Counted from the first letter of the stretch, positions 46,422 to 57,895 are shown. The stretch is 64,000 nucleotides of DNA from Malaya genurostris (GCF_030247185.1 NC_080572.1:99125198-99189197); one strand, 5' to 3'. Notes: generated by a model not told the origin, from the sequence alone. Made by a program: numbers and translations.

Positions 46422-47363
46422 TGATCAAAAAAGAACCGGAATTTTCATTTTAAAATTCCCGCGCTTGTCCAATCGGTAAACTTTTATTCTCTCAACGTTG
46501 GCAACACTTTTATACACATTCTGTCAAATTTTGACGCATATCGTACGATTAGTTTTTGTTTGGCGTCTATACAAAGAAGTTGAGAAATTTTCGTATGGCG
46601 ATTTTATAATGGATGAAAATTTAGAACAACGTGCGTGCATCAAATTTTGTGTTGCAAATGGATTTAAGTGTTCCGAAACGTTGAAAATGTTAGAAAAGGC
46701 CTTTGGTGAATCGTGTCTAGGAAAAACACAGGCATACGAGTGGTATAAACGCTTCAAAGGTGGTCGTACAAGCTTGGATCATGATGAGATCCCTGGCCGC
46801 CGAACAACATCTGTTACTGAAGAAAATATTGAATCGGCGAAGCAAATCGTGTTGCAAAATCGTTCTGTACCGACTAGAGAGATTGCTGTGTTGTTGGGCA
46901 TCTCTTATGGATCAGCCGAACACATTTTAACTGATGTTTTTGGTTTGAAACGCGTCGCTTCTCGGCAGTTGCCTAAAATGCTGAATTTCATTCAAAAACA
47001 GCGTCGTGTTGGTGTGGCCAAAGAGATGATTTCCAACGCAGATAGTGACCCCACATTCATCGAATGCATCATAACTGGTGATGAGGTGTGGATCTATGAA
47101 TATGACGTCGAAACCGCACAACAATCGACCGAATGGCGCTTCGAACGCGAGCCGTTGTTCTAAATTTTCATCCATTATAAAAATCGCCACACGAAAATTT
47201 TTCAACTTCTTTGTATAGACGCCAAACAAAAACTAATCGTACGATATGCGTCAAAATTTGACAGAATATGTATAAAAGTGTTGCCAACGTTGGGAGAACA
47301 AAAGTTTACCGATTGGTCAAGCGCGGGGATTTTAAAATGAAAATTCCGGCTCTTTTTTGATCA
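46422..47363 (+). mobile_element. Mariner derivative with 210-bp terminal inverted repeats
   Basis: The left arm 46422-46631 and right arm 47153-47363 are reverse complements with roughly ten differences, flanked by TA at 46420-46421 and 47364-47365. Ends begin TGATCAAAAAAG. The arms include the whole 5' end of a mariner, even the transposase start codon and first six codons, so the 3' end has been replaced by an inverted copy of the 5' end. A truncated copy with the same junction lies at 56258-56724. It is non-autonomous. Confidence 0.88.
46609..47163 (+). CDS. Mariner transposase N-terminal region, 184 codons, open
   Basis: MDENLEQRACIKFCVANGFK opens the first helix-turn-helix (residues ~1-55, ending YEWYKRFKGGR). 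The second helix-turn-helix (ENIESAKQIV...EIAVLLGISYGSAEHIL) follows at ~72-107, then TGDEVWIYEYDVET with the first catalytic Asp at 158 and QQSTEWRFE. The frame then enters the inverted 3' arm and stops after EPLF. The second and third Asp are absent, so it cannot catalyse transposition but could still bind ends. The usual WVPHEL linker is replaced by VASRQLPKML. No stop or frameshift occurs in the 184 codons. Confidence 0.8.
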   Translation: MDENLEQRACIKFCVANGFKCSETLKMLEKAFGESCLGKTQAYEWYKRFKGGRTSLDHDEIPGRRTTSVTEENIESAKQIVLQNRSVPTREIAVLLGISYGSAEHILTDVFGLKRVASRQLPKMLNFIQKQRRVGVAKEMISNADSDPTFIECIITGDEVWIYEYDVETAQQSTEWRFEREPLF

Positions 47364-47929
47364 TAAGGTATGTATTGTTTTAACAACCGTCACTCGTACT
47401 TTGTGGTCACATGTTCTACTGTTTAATGCTTACATGCTTTTTATGCTTAATTTTAATTTAATGATTTAGAATAATTCTTCAGTATATTGCATTGTTGTTG
47501 TGTGAGAATTCGTAAATTTTTGTTAAAGTGTTATAAGCTGGTTCAATTTGATAATTAAAATGACTTTCCAGGAGAAACATCTTAAAAAACTTTTTTTTCC
47601 TAAAATTAATTCCTCACATTTTCAATGAAATCATTCCATTCTTTAAAAAATAAATACATACGAACAGAACTTTCACAGGTCGCAGATAATACAATAAAAG
47701 CAACCTTATTGTCTTAGCAATTTTTTTCCGTTAATTTTTTTATATAATTTTTCAAAACATTTGATTCTTTTCCATGTGTTGGACCTTTGAAAAATCGGGG
47801 CAAAATATAATAACACAATAAAACAACATAGAATCTAAACCCGTTGAAAGATTTGTGAGCCAGCAATTATTTTAAAACATAACTAACAGTATGACTCATG
47901 GCATGGTGTTTTCATACGCGCAGGGTTTG
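47364..47929. other. AT-rich, nothing recognised
   Basis: No ORF, repeat or RNA gene was identified. Confidence 0.3.
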
Positions 47930-48390
47930 GCGAAGCTTGAATTTATCAACGTTCATGGAATTCCGGAATCGGAGATCGGATCAAATCATCGCTATTCAAA
48001 TGAATAGCGTTCTACGAAAAAGTCCTTTCATATCTGTCTAGTCATCTGCGAGAAAATCGAATGCATTTTTTTTGTTTCTATTATAGAGGCTTTAACATTA
48101 ATGTCATTCACGTGCGTGAAAGGCATCAACTTACCCATCACGCTATACCCGTCCCCAAATGCACACAGACATTTTGCGATTCCGACGAACCGATTCGAAT
48201 GGTATATGTCACTCGGCCCTACGGGCTTCGGTTCAAAAGCCAGTTTTCACCGTCATTGCATAGCTTTTCTATATTCCTACACCTTCTCCCAAACAAGATA
48301 CACCTCGGCGAAAGACCAAACGGTTAAAACCGAGTATAATTAAACTCATTCATTCATTCATTCATCTTTTTTATATGAGAAAGGCAAAAA
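47930..48390 (+). repeat. Dispersed repeat with AGAAAG tail (copy 3), carrying an inserted 3'-tail fragment
   Basis: Blocks ACACAGACATTTTGCGATTC, TATGTCACTCGGCCCTACGG, GTTTTCACCGTCATTGCATA and TATATGAGAAAGGC follow the family order. Between GCTTTTCTATAT (~48275) and TTTATATGAGAAAGG (48369) is a ~90-bp insertion containing CGGCGAAAGACCAAACGGTT, AAAACCGAGTATAATTAAA and five CATT repeats: a retroposon 3' tail like those near 54620 and 60510. Confidence 0.7.
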
Positions 48391-48568
48391 TAGTTAAATC
48401 AGTTCAATGGTTGAAAAGTAATAATTTGTTTTGAGAAGTAAATTTTGTAACCACTTTTTGAATACTCCAACTTGTCACAGGAAACAAATTTTCCGGTTGA
48501 AGACAAAATGAAAATAAAAATAAGACATATCTATTATTTTTCAATGGAGAAAAATCGTACCAAATTAT

Positions 48569-48997
48569 ATGAATTTCTGGAATTTTTTTGTTCGTGAATT
48601 TCCAATAGACAAACGGGAAGACATGAGGTTGGAGTTTCCAAGCTCTTTCGACGATTATGTTCCTAAAAAGAATTTCCCTCCTCGAATTAGAGAACATTTA
48701 ATTTGCACAACAATTTACTTTATATCAAAAATAGCTATAATATCAAAATTTTTATTTCTTATTTTTAAAGAGATCTACTACCAAACAACCAATGCAACAA
48801 GACAAATATACGCATATCTGTTGTTCACATGTTACTGCAAAAAATGGTATAATGAAAAATTAGATTTTCGAAAAAGAACTGTTAATTGCCTATACATTAT
48901 GTTCTTCATTTGCATGATTTTATCGGTCCAACTGCCATGGAATTCGTCCGAATGTGTAACACTCTCCAACACATTGCACCAGTCAAACGAACCATGA
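48569..48997 (+). other. Unassigned 142-codon ORF
   Basis: Begins MNFWNFFVREFPIDKRED; the middle is hydrophobic (IYFISKIAIISKFLFLIF). I recognise no domain or splice support. It lies beside a repeat, so it may be part of a transposable element or chance. Confidence 0.2.
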
Positions 48998-51849
48998 ATC
49001 AGCTCTTTCTAATCTACAAATATGCCTCGATGTATCACGATGACGCCTATTTTTCTACTATTGTGCTACACAACCTTTCAATTAAGACCAGAACCAGTGG
49101 AACCGAGAACTACCCGCGCAGGGAGAAGGGATAGCAGCTTCGTCAAACAATTTGTACTATATGACGCCTGCTTTTTTTTGCCGTCCGTCCCGGTAGTGTA
49201 GTAATTCCTATTGCATCGCTGCATCACTGCACCGTGATGAGATGCACAATGGGTGCCACTACCGGTCGGCAGAGCACGGAGTTTCCAGTAGCGGCGAAAA
49301 ATCACTGCGACTTGATTATCATTAGAGCGGCATCTAAAACTCTGCCATACTACCAGCCATCTGTACTCCCCCATTCTTCTCCCTCGATGGCTAAAGCAAC
49401 TGTAGCATTGAGTCTGACCGATCGGTTGTTGTCGGGTTGACCGTTAGTGTTAGAGAATGATTTGTTGCCTTCGTATTGCATGGAACACGAATAATTAAAC
49501 CGGTGTGATTGACAAATAGTGGCTACTGTTGGGTTGAAGGTTCGCCGAACACTGGGTCCATGCATCGCGATTTCTTGGAAAATGGGTCAACAACCAAAAA
49601 TGCGTTGGATCGACTTTTTGATGATTTACGATCTGTCTCTGTTAGTGATCAACCACCGTTCCGATTTTTCAAAGGAGACTCTTGCTTTGAGGTTTCATCC
49701 TAGTAACAAGTAGCGATTTGTATCAATGATTTTACCACAATGCACCTAGCGATAATCTGTTTGTTTACGGTCGGATTCAATTTAGCTAGTTCATTGATTT
49801 ATTGCATTTACATCCTGCAGACCTGCAGTCGCCCACTGCCTGATGATGTCGAGTGACAAATCACTACGATAGAAAATCATTTTTCTAGCGGAAAATATGT
49901 TAGCTACAATCAATTCAAACCACATGACGCTGTTCGTCAACCGGTAGCTCTCTCCTCGACTCGAAATAGATGAATACGGTGGCCTCCCGATCCTGTCTTT
50001 CACAGACCTTCACAATTGGAGACGAAGATGGCATTGACGAAAAAAAAACTACAACTTCATAAACATTTCAGTTTTGTCGAAATCCTTCCGAGAATAAGCG
50101 TACCCGTTGCGATACGGTCGCTAATGTTTGTGATTATCTGTGATGACTGCCAGAAACCACCGTACGCCGACAGGAACGAAGTGAAAAAAAAGATACACAG
50201 TCATAGATAAGCTACAATCGTGTAAGAATTGAATCACGGTGTGCGCAGTCTGAAGTTGGTTTAAAAAGCTCAATCATGTGTTTGTATGTTTGTGTTTTTC
50301 TTGTTTGATGCAACTTGTCACAGAAGAAAAATTATTCTGTTCAAAAATTCTATTACTTACAAGTATTGAATCAAAATTTGATTATATTAAATTGAAACTC
50401 AGTGCATCTGTTTCGAATGATATAAATTAAAACACCAATCTGTAACGGCTTCTAGTTTTCTCACAAAAAAAAACATACATTCGCAGTTTTAAACATCGCT
50501 GTTTTACGTTTCCTACGTAAGCCATAAATCGGGAAGATCTTCCGAAAAAAAAATACGAAAAAAAAAACAACATCCAAAGATGATTCTTCCGCGATACGGA
50601 ATGCCACAAATCATTCCTGCGCTGACCGGCTCTTGCGGAGTTTGTTCGGTTCCCTGGCTCCAGCCAGTATGCGCCAGCAGAAGAAATGATTCGCGCTTTG
50701 ACCGTGTGTTTAGAATCGTACCGCGGCCGTCTCATTTGGAGGTTAAAATTTCTTTCATTTTTTCGGAAATCGGCACCGACAGAAACCATTCCGAAACGGG
50801 CTCGCCGGCCCGCGAACAAGGACAATCGAAGCATTAGCGGGTATATTACGGCGTTTTATAGCGGTCATTGCAAGAGCCGGAGGACCAAAGATCACAGAGA
50901 AGCGACCGCTGCTGCTGCATCGGAGTGGTTACCGGGTGCGGTTGCGGTTGCGGTCTTGCGAACCAGACCGGACTGAACCGCGGAAGGATGAAACCTTTAG
51001 ATAGTATCTAGCGAAAAATTACCTTCGGCTGTGTAGACGGTTCAGCCTTCGGTCAGTTGTGGTACCCACCAAAACAGGAAAAGCTGTCGCAGCGTTGTGT
51101 ATGTGTGTTGGTTCAGGGTTGGTAGGTCCATGGGTAACCGAGCCGGGCGGGAAGTCGTGACTGCAGTCGAAGTTGCTCATTTGTTTTATATTTTCATTTT
51201 AATTTCGGGGCTCACGTGGTTTTATTTCTCAACAGTTAACATTTGCTATACTCCTTTTATGGTTTGTTTGCTCATGAGTTCATTTGGAATAAGCGTGCCA
51301 TTTAATTCGGCTGAAGGGATTTGGTAGATATTCCAGGCAGCGCTCAGATAGTTCCAGAAATTGTCATTTTATATTACTATACCGTTGCATGAACAAAAAA
51401 TGATTGATGTACTACCACAATCCAAATAGTTAAAAAAAGCATTCCTTTTTGTAGAGAAACCAACTAGAGTACCTACTAAATCGAATAAATGTGTATAAGT
51501 AAAGTAAATGGTTAATGCTTCGGAATATTTGAATCAGATTAAATGTAGAGTTAGCTGGAGCGGCCACTCATAATAATTCGAACACTTAGCGTCACATCCC
51601 ATCGGGTAAACCTTCTAAACAGGGGCCTGAGCATTAGCTACAATTGTCAAGTATTGATTTATTATTTTTATCCTTATATTTTAGGATTGTTGGTTATAAC
51701 ATATTCATAATAACAAACTATATTCGGCATACTTGCAATCGCAGGATCACAACAAGCGTAATAGTGAAACTGAGATTCGGATGATGTATTAGAATTCTGC
51801 TGTAGTTTCGGAAGCTGTATTTGAATGCTGCTACTCCGGATAGATGTAA
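48998..51849. other. Mostly non-repetitive GC-richer island
   Basis: No gene could be supported. Domain-free ORFs occur on both strands (for example 50427-50834 minus, 50580-50837 plus). A GGTTGC hexamer run lies at 50940-50957. None of the window's repeat families is evident between about 49.1 and 51.4 kb. Confidence 0.35.
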
Positions 51850-52060
51850 ATAAAGTCAAAGTCTTGGCATTACATTCCTTTTGTGGAATTTGGCCTTTCT
51901 GTTTCAACAGACTTCGCCGATTCTTAGTGTACAGAACCATTGCATGGGTAGGTACTATGGATTCTACTGACACTAAGGATCCTTCCAGGTCGGGGCTCGA
52001 ACATACGACAACTGGCTTGTAAGACCAGCGTCCTATGCATTGAACCGCCAACCTGGGACT
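51850..52060 (-). mobile_element. tRNA-derived SINE (Feilai-like), minus copy
   Basis: In reverse complement it starts GTCCCAGGTTGGCGGTTCAA, has a B box ATGTTCGAGCCCCG and runs through GTTGAAACAGAAAGGCC to AATGCCAAGACTTTGAC. It aligns with 21728-21944 along its length and is the better-preserved copy. Confidence 0.78.
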
Positions 52061-52464
52061 AAGATAACATAACGACGATCATCAAAATAATAACAAATGT
52101 ACCATCACATCTTGTATTGATGTTTCTGTGCTGTCATTGCGATACTTGATATTTTATCGATCTTTCAACGGAGGGATCAAGACTTTGTACAATATGAGTT
52201 TATCATCAAAATTAGTTATTATATCTTATGTTGTTATTGATGAGTTATACCAATTCCATTAAGTTTTATTGATCCATTAGCTCTATCTTCAAATAAATCA
52301 CTATTGAATAAATTACATCAGCATCAGATAAGATAAACGCTTATGATATTATTCTATTCTGAATGCTAGGATAACAATTAACTGAAAAATTCGTTTTCTA
52401 TAAATATTTTATTTTGCTTCGATATTACAATAACAAAATTTTATATTTTGTTGCTATTTTCTCA
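52061..52464. other. AT-rich, candidate decayed element
   Basis: Many TTATTGAT/ATCAATAA-type words suggest a degenerate inverted-repeat element, but no boundaries could be set. Confidence 0.25.
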
Positions 52465-52815
52465 TGCAGACTTTGTTATGATCTTTGACTCATCAATGCA
52501 TAGCAGTTCAAATTGAACTGCTTTATGCAAAACTCGGCAGTTCAATTTGAACCGCTAAGCAGACGTAAAGTTTCTGCTATTTACAGAACACTTGTTTTCT
52601 TTGCATCGAAATGCAATGTCTATACTGACGTGCCGAACGAAAACATGTTTTCGACTTTTTCTGGCCGATACAGGTTTGGTCATTCAGGTATTAGCCAAAT
52701 TTTGTGCCAGGGCACATAACCGATTTTGATATGATTACGTTTCGTCTTTGACTCATCAGTGCATAGCAGTTCAAATTGAACTGCTTTATGCAAAACTCGG
52801 CAGTTGAATAATGTT
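52465..52815. repeat. MITE-like family with GCAGTT...AACTGC palindromes (copy 4), head duplicated
   Basis: The head (TTTGACTCATCAATGCATAG, palindrome AGCAGTTCAA/TTGAACTGCT, TTATGCAAAACTCGGCAGTT) occurs at 52480-52545 and again at 52747-52806. The body, ACTGACGTGCCGAACGAAAA to TTTGGTCATTCAGGTATTAG, lies between. Confidence 0.72.
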
Positions 52816-54254
52816 GATTTCTGCCATTGAGATGTTTGGTTTTAATAATAAAATTTGTTGCAAATCACTTCTGCCCGGGATACCAATGTTGAACAAGAGT
52901 TACTTTCACCATCGATATCGTTCATTCATGCCAGGTGATTGGAAAAACGCAGGTACGAATCCTTCTCGGGCACTTATCTTCTCGTCGATTTTCGGTTTCT
53001 AGTTATCAATTTTGTTAAGAAAAGGTTAGCTTAAATAAGTTTTGATCGATAAATTTGCAAAAAAGATTGCGATCGGGAAAGGCATTTACAGCTACTGATA
53101 AGGCACCCAGGTTTTCATGACAAACAATACTTCGTATTTCCAGACTGTAAAAGAGTATTTTCCGAAAATGTATACTCACAAGGGATCTGTATAGCTTGGA
53201 CCTAATTTGGTACGCTGTCACTTCAGCGGAAAATGCCTTTAGTGGGATTCGAAAAAAAAACAATCCAATCCACCCTAGTGCTTTCATTTTCGCCCGATTA
53301 ATCGCCATATGGGGCCATTGTCAAACAGAAGTTGAAGAAGAGTGAATAGGTAGTTCGGGATGCGACAGAGATTTCAATTAGTGGAAATAGTGTCCAAAAT
53401 TTTGATTAGTGATTAAAAAAATAAACGCGTGACTTTCGAAATCCGCGTAAAAAAAAGAAAAAAAATCGATTTCGACGTTTCATGCATTTTTAAGACAAAA
53501 CAAGAAAACCGGACATTTGTGAAAATTCGCGTTTAAAAACGTGATTGATCCACCTAGCAGTGAGATGATACCTTTTTTTGACATTTTAATCACTCATTAT
53601 CCTGTAGTGTCGAAACCGCAAATTGTATCGAAGTTCAATCTTAACGTGTGACAATCGATTGAACATTCCATGAGATGTCGAAGTAAGATCCATTTAGAGT
53701 ATTTCGTCATTATTTATGGTACTTCAAGAGCCGGTATTCAGGAACTAGCATAACCCAAAATGATTCGTATAAATTATTACGTCAAACAATTTTCAAACAA
53801 ACAATTCATCTGTATGAATTTTAAAAACTCATCATCCTGTAATCCCGGAATCAGAGAAAATTCATCAATTTTGTATGGGACCATGAGTCCTTTAATTTTA
53901 ATTTTTGTTTTTGAAGTTCGATTTGGCCTTTTTGAGAAAATGATTGAGCTCTGAGAAACGATTCGATACTGGAACCTAACGAACTTTCCGTGCGGAACTC
54001 TTTCGAATGACAAATCATCCTTCCCAATAGAGACAACACAATTCACTAAATACATCTACATGTTTAGAATGCCAAATATAAAAAAAAAAACAAATAAAAA
54101 GGTACGTAGAATTAACAGTTTAAAATTCTAAACGATAAAGACCGACTTATTAAATTTTATGCGGGCCCGACTTTCGGTTCCGGAGTTACAGGGAAAACTT
54201 TTTCAAATGTGATTCAAGACTATTTTAATTTATAGATTATATTAATTACTGGTC
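52816..54254. other. Decayed repeats, no gene
   Basis: A foldback-related fragment lies near 53450-53500 (ATCGATTTCGACGTTTCATG). Degenerate dispersed-family blocks occur near 53820-54190 (CGACTTTCGGTTCCGGAGTT). ORFs are domain-free. Confidence 0.4.
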
Positions 54255-54392
54255 ACCGGAGACGGACATCGCGTGATGGGTTAGTCGATGCCTTTCCTGC
54301 AGCCCACCTGGGTTCGATCCCCAACCCCGCACATAGGGTCAGAAAGCTTTTCTGGCTCGATAAGACGAGTGACCTCTATAATAGAAACAAAC
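54255..54392 (+). mobile_element. tRNA-derived SINE head, second family
   Basis: GTGATGGGTTAGTCGATGCC resembles an A box and GGGTTCGATCCCCAACCCC holds a perfect B box (GGTTCGATCCC). These are followed by GCACATAGGGTCAGAAAGCT and AAGACGAGTGACC. This family is distinct from the SINE at 21728 and 51850. Confidence 0.7.
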
Positions 54393-54890
54393 AAAAAATA
54401 CTAGTCACATGTAAGTTGTAGTAAGAAATGACAAAACCGATTTTCATAAGCTTGGGCTCAAGTGAAAGGTCTCATAGGTAGCTATTAAATTTTATCAGTA
54501 TCTGTCTTCCGGCTTCGGAAATACAGGGTGAAGTTTGTTTAAAATTTTAAAACCGTCATTCAGAGTAGTGAAGCAAAAAACGGAAAAATTCTTCTAAAGT
54601 TGGTTGGCCACCCCGGTGAAAGACCAAATTGGTTAAAGCTGGGGTAAAAAAACAGATTCATTTTGTAGTTTTAGACCCAACGGCTGGTCAAACGAACATC
54701 GGTTTCATATTTCCGGTTCCGTGGTCGAAAAATCAAAGGCAGAACTCAATTCTTTTTCTCAGAGAAGGCCAAACCGAGACTCAAATGAAAAATCTTATGG
54801 TCTCATAAGCTGCAATTGAATTTTTTTATTCTACTGAAAGTAAGGTGTGTTCTAAATTTCAAACCCTATGTCGTTTTTCATTGACAAAAC
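54393..54890 (+). repeat. Dispersed-family units plus a retroposon 3' tail
   Basis: GAAATGACAAAACCGATTTT (54424) and GTCTTCCGGCTTCGGAAATA are units of the background family. At 54612-54650, CCCCGGTGAAAGACCAAATT and GGTTAAAGCTGGGGTAAAAA form the hairpin tail also seen at 48285 and 60513. Confidence 0.6.
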
Positions 54891-54892
54891 TA

Positions 54893-56229
54893 GTGGAGTA
54901 TTTAAAGTTTGCTTCAGAATTGGAACAAAGATAATTGCCTGTATTTCAGCTATTTATTATTGAATTCAAGATTTTTTTTATACAAATGTAGCGTTTTCTT
55001 CATACTTTTAAGAAAAAATACGGATAAAATTATTCGTCACGGTTTCGAAAGAATTCTCGAATTTTTCCTGTAACACGGTTCATTAGGCGGCGCACACCTT
55101 CTTCGTCCATCGTTTTAGCTATCTTATTCCACCAGGTCGTCAACTGATTGATGTCTTTGATAACCTTTTCCTTTGCCTTGAGTCTCCTCTTCATGATTGC
55201 CCAGTATTTCTCAATAGGGCAGAACTGGGGGCAGTTGGGTGGGTTAAGGTTTTTCGGAACAAACTGGACCCCTTTCTCTGCATACCATTCTTGAACGACT
55301 TTGTTGTAATGACAGCTTGCCAAATCTGGCCAAATCTGGCCAAAACATTGCGGGATGGTCGTGGGATCGAATGAACGGCAAAACTCGTTTTTGGAAACAC
55401 TCTTTTTGGTATAGTTCCGATGTCATTGTCTTATTTGTAACGAAAATTTTGGTTTTTTTTGGCAACGCTGCAAATGCCCTGCAAAATCATAAATGTTCTT
55501 GCAAATTTGTCGGCAAAAACAAATTTAAATTTGGCTGGAACATCCCCCCGAGCCGTTGCCAAATAAAATTTTTGACCTGGGATTTGCCCGAAGTCAGCCT
55601 TGACATAGGTTTCATCGTCCATCAGAAGACACCCGTCGAACTTGGTCAGCACCTGGTCATATAGTTTCCGAGCACGAATTTTGACCACACTATTCTGTTT
55701 AATGGTCCGATTTGGCTGTTTGTTAGCTCGATACGACTTGATTCCTTCCCGGAGTCGAGTTCTCCTCACGGTATTATGGGCAGCACCGAATTTTCTGGCC
55801 AAATCACGGTCCGACAGATTAGGATTCCTCTTAATCGTCTTCAAAATCTTACCACGCAGTTTCCGGTCGACAGTTCCACTCCGACGATTGGCTTGAGGCT
55901 TCCGAATCGTCGTCAATGTTTTCTTATACCGTTTGATAACGCGCCATACGGTATTTCTGGGCAATTTCAGCTGTTTAGCTAGCCTAGATGCAGACTACAA
56001 TGGATTTTCCAAACACCTGTGCACAATTTTTTCCCTTCTTTCGGCTTCCATGTTGATTGTTTACAAAGTACAATCGATTTGCGGAATGTCAAAAATCATA
56101 CGTGAAGCTGACAAAACTCCCGACACGTGGGCGCCAAGAACTTCCAAATCCGTCCACCAGGAGCGCCACAATATGAGCAAAAGTTTGTATTCTAAATGAA
56201 GCAAGCAATTTTTTTTTGGAAGAGTCCTC
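54893..56229 (-). mobile_element. ITmD37E-type element, nearly full length
   Basis: Imperfect inverted ends GTGGAGTATTTAAAG...GCTTCAGAATTGGAACAAA and (other strand) GAGGACTCTTCCAAA...GCTTCATTTAGAATACAAA are flanked by TA at 54891-54892 and 56230-56231. Only 26 bp separate it from the TA-flanked start of the next mariner copy. Confidence 0.72.
55030..56051 (-). pseudogene. ITmD37E transposase, full span with three lesions
   Basis: Starts MEAERREKIVHRCLENPL at 56051, then a stop codon, then an open 177-codon part with paired helix-turn-helix motifs (LAKQLKLPRNTVWRVIKRY; LSDRDLARKFGAAHNTVRR) and the first catalytic site LLMDDETYVKADF. A frame change near 55440 leads to RVLPFIRSHDHPAMFWPD (second Asp). 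A 10-bp tandem duplication (CAAATCTGGC at 55321-55330 and 55331-55340) shifts frame just after it. The last part (ASCHYNKVVQEWYAEKG...NPPNCPQFCPIEKYWAIMKRR) holds the Glu. The spacing from Asp to Glu is 37 residues, the signature of the family. Confidence 0.85.
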
Positions 56230-56257
56230 TAGTAATATTTATATGAGTAATACCTTA

Positions 56258-56724
56258 TGATCAAAAAAGAACCGGAATTTTCATTTTAAAATTCCCGCGC
56301 TTGTCTAATCGGTAATTTTTTATTCTCTCAACGTTGGCAACACTTTTATACACATTCTGTCAAATTTTGACGCATATCGTACGATTAGTTTTTGTTTGGC
56401 GTCTATACAAAGAAGTTGAAAAATATTCGTGTGGCGATTTTTATAATGGATGAAAATTTAGAACAACGGCTCGCCTTCGAAGCGCAATTCGGTCGATTGT
56501 TGTGCGGTTTCGACGTCATATTCATAGATCCACACCTCATCACCAGTTATGATGCATTCGATGAATGTGGGGTCACTATCTGCGTTGGAAATCATCTCTT
56601 TGGCCACACCAACACGACGCTGTTTTTGAATGAAATTCAGCTTTTTTGGCACCAGCCGAGAAGCGACGCGTTTCAAACCCAAAACATCAGTTAAAATGTG
56701 TTCGGCTGATCCATAAGAGATGCC
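56258..56724 (-). mobile_element. Truncated second copy of the long-TIR mariner derivative
   Basis: Reads, in the opposite direction, the right half of 46422-47363: the full 210-bp arm starting TGATCAAAAAAGAACC, then the same junction (GAACAACGGCTCGCCTTCG), then transposase codons back to GISYG. It ends abruptly at 56724. TA lies at 56256-56257. The copy also differs at points (VPKKLNFIQKQ against LPKMLNFIQKQ). Confidence 0.85.
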
Positions 56725-57641
56725 TTACAAAATAAATGATTTGTAAATAGAGTGAAAACGAATAAAAAATTTTATTCAGATCAGCTGAAGCTTGATCACT
56801 TGGTATCCATTTCAGGATAAGCATGGATGCAAATATGTGTTTAGTGCATACTGGATAATTAATATCAAATCTCTAATACTTAAGTTAGACTTATCGACGT
56901 GGGATATAAATCAATAAATAATTACTTTTGGAAAAATTTAATTTCCCCTCTCCAAATCTATCTATGACATCAGCATTCGAGTAGACGATAAGTCATTCGG
57001 CTGAAAAATGTTTTCATAGATGGAGACGCTACAAGCGTAGTATTTTCTTGTATAAAAATTATGTTATTCAACATTGACCCATTAAATGTTACAAAAGAAA
57101 ACACAACCGACAATCATGCATTAATTTTGGAAAGCGTTTACTTGCTCATGTGAGTGGAAAAATCATTACAACGCATTTCGCTCCCGAAGCATATGTTCTT
57201 TTCCGACGCGTTGTGCTTCGACTTCTGCTGGGCGTTGGCCCACAACCAGGCTGGCAATGCGTGAAAAGTGTGTGGCCAGTCACCTTCCACCACCATAGCC
57301 GAACCCGTCTCGCGACTATGACGACCGTCTGAGGTGCTTTATGATTTCATATATGTACTACATTCACTCCACTCCTCTGGTCCTAGCCCGTTGGTGGAAT
57401 GCGTTCTGCTGATGAAGGGTGGGAGTGTGGGGAGTTTTCACGCATGGAGTCCTCCCTCTGCAAAGCCGAGAGCATCAAGTCCACTGAAGCACTCACTCGG
57501 AACCCCCGGCTGACTTAAGCCCCATTTTGGTTTAATATAGTTACGTGCCGTATGGGCGGTTGCAGAAAAATGTGTTTTTATGGGCTTTCCTCCAGTAATT
57601 TATGATAAATGGAAACATCATAATAACAGTAGTAATAACAT
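56725..57641. other. AT-rich then non-repetitive DNA
   Basis: No gene was recognised. GC-richer from 57150. ORFs at 57150-57332 lack domains. Confidence 0.35.
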
Positions 57642-57812
57642 ATGAAAACAAAATTAATGACAGTGATTTTTTGCCTTTTGCCGATGTTGTTCCTCTTCGT
57701 GGGTGCCATACCGGTACCAACGTACGTGCCAGCACTCGGAATCATCCGGACGGAACAGTGGACTGGCGGTCTTATCTTCACTTTATCACCTCATCATGGC
57801 AGTTTAAAGTGA
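57642..57812 (+). CDS. Candidate small secreted-peptide ORF (56 codons)
   Basis: MKTKLMTVIFCLLPMLFLFV followed by GAIPVPTYVP looks like a signal peptide with a plausible cleavage site after GA. The mature part is about 34 residues and has no cysteine. No promoter or splice evidence was found. The ORF at 57896 overlaps the same unique region in another frame, so at least one of the two may be chance. Confidence 0.25.
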   Translation: MKTKLMTVIFCLLPMLFLFVGAIPVPTYVPALGIIRTEQWTGGLIFTLSPHHGSLK

Positions 57813-57895
57813 AAAGTACCATTGTGCAATTGGTGAGGAAGAAAAAGGCAACCACTCGCGACTCCTCGGCCGAACTGGAAGGCGATAAACTGGTC

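Noticed and set aside
48569..48997. 142-codon ORF as a membrane protein gene
   Set aside because: One hydrophobic patch, AT-rich composition and no further support.
50427..50834. 135-codon minus-strand ORF as a gene
   Set aside because: Overlaps an equally open plus-strand ORF, and neither shows a domain; GC-rich unique DNA gives such ORFs by chance.
54295..54330. Functional tRNA gene at the GGTTCGATCCC box
   Set aside because: The flanking sequence follows a SINE body and lacks a complete cloverleaf.
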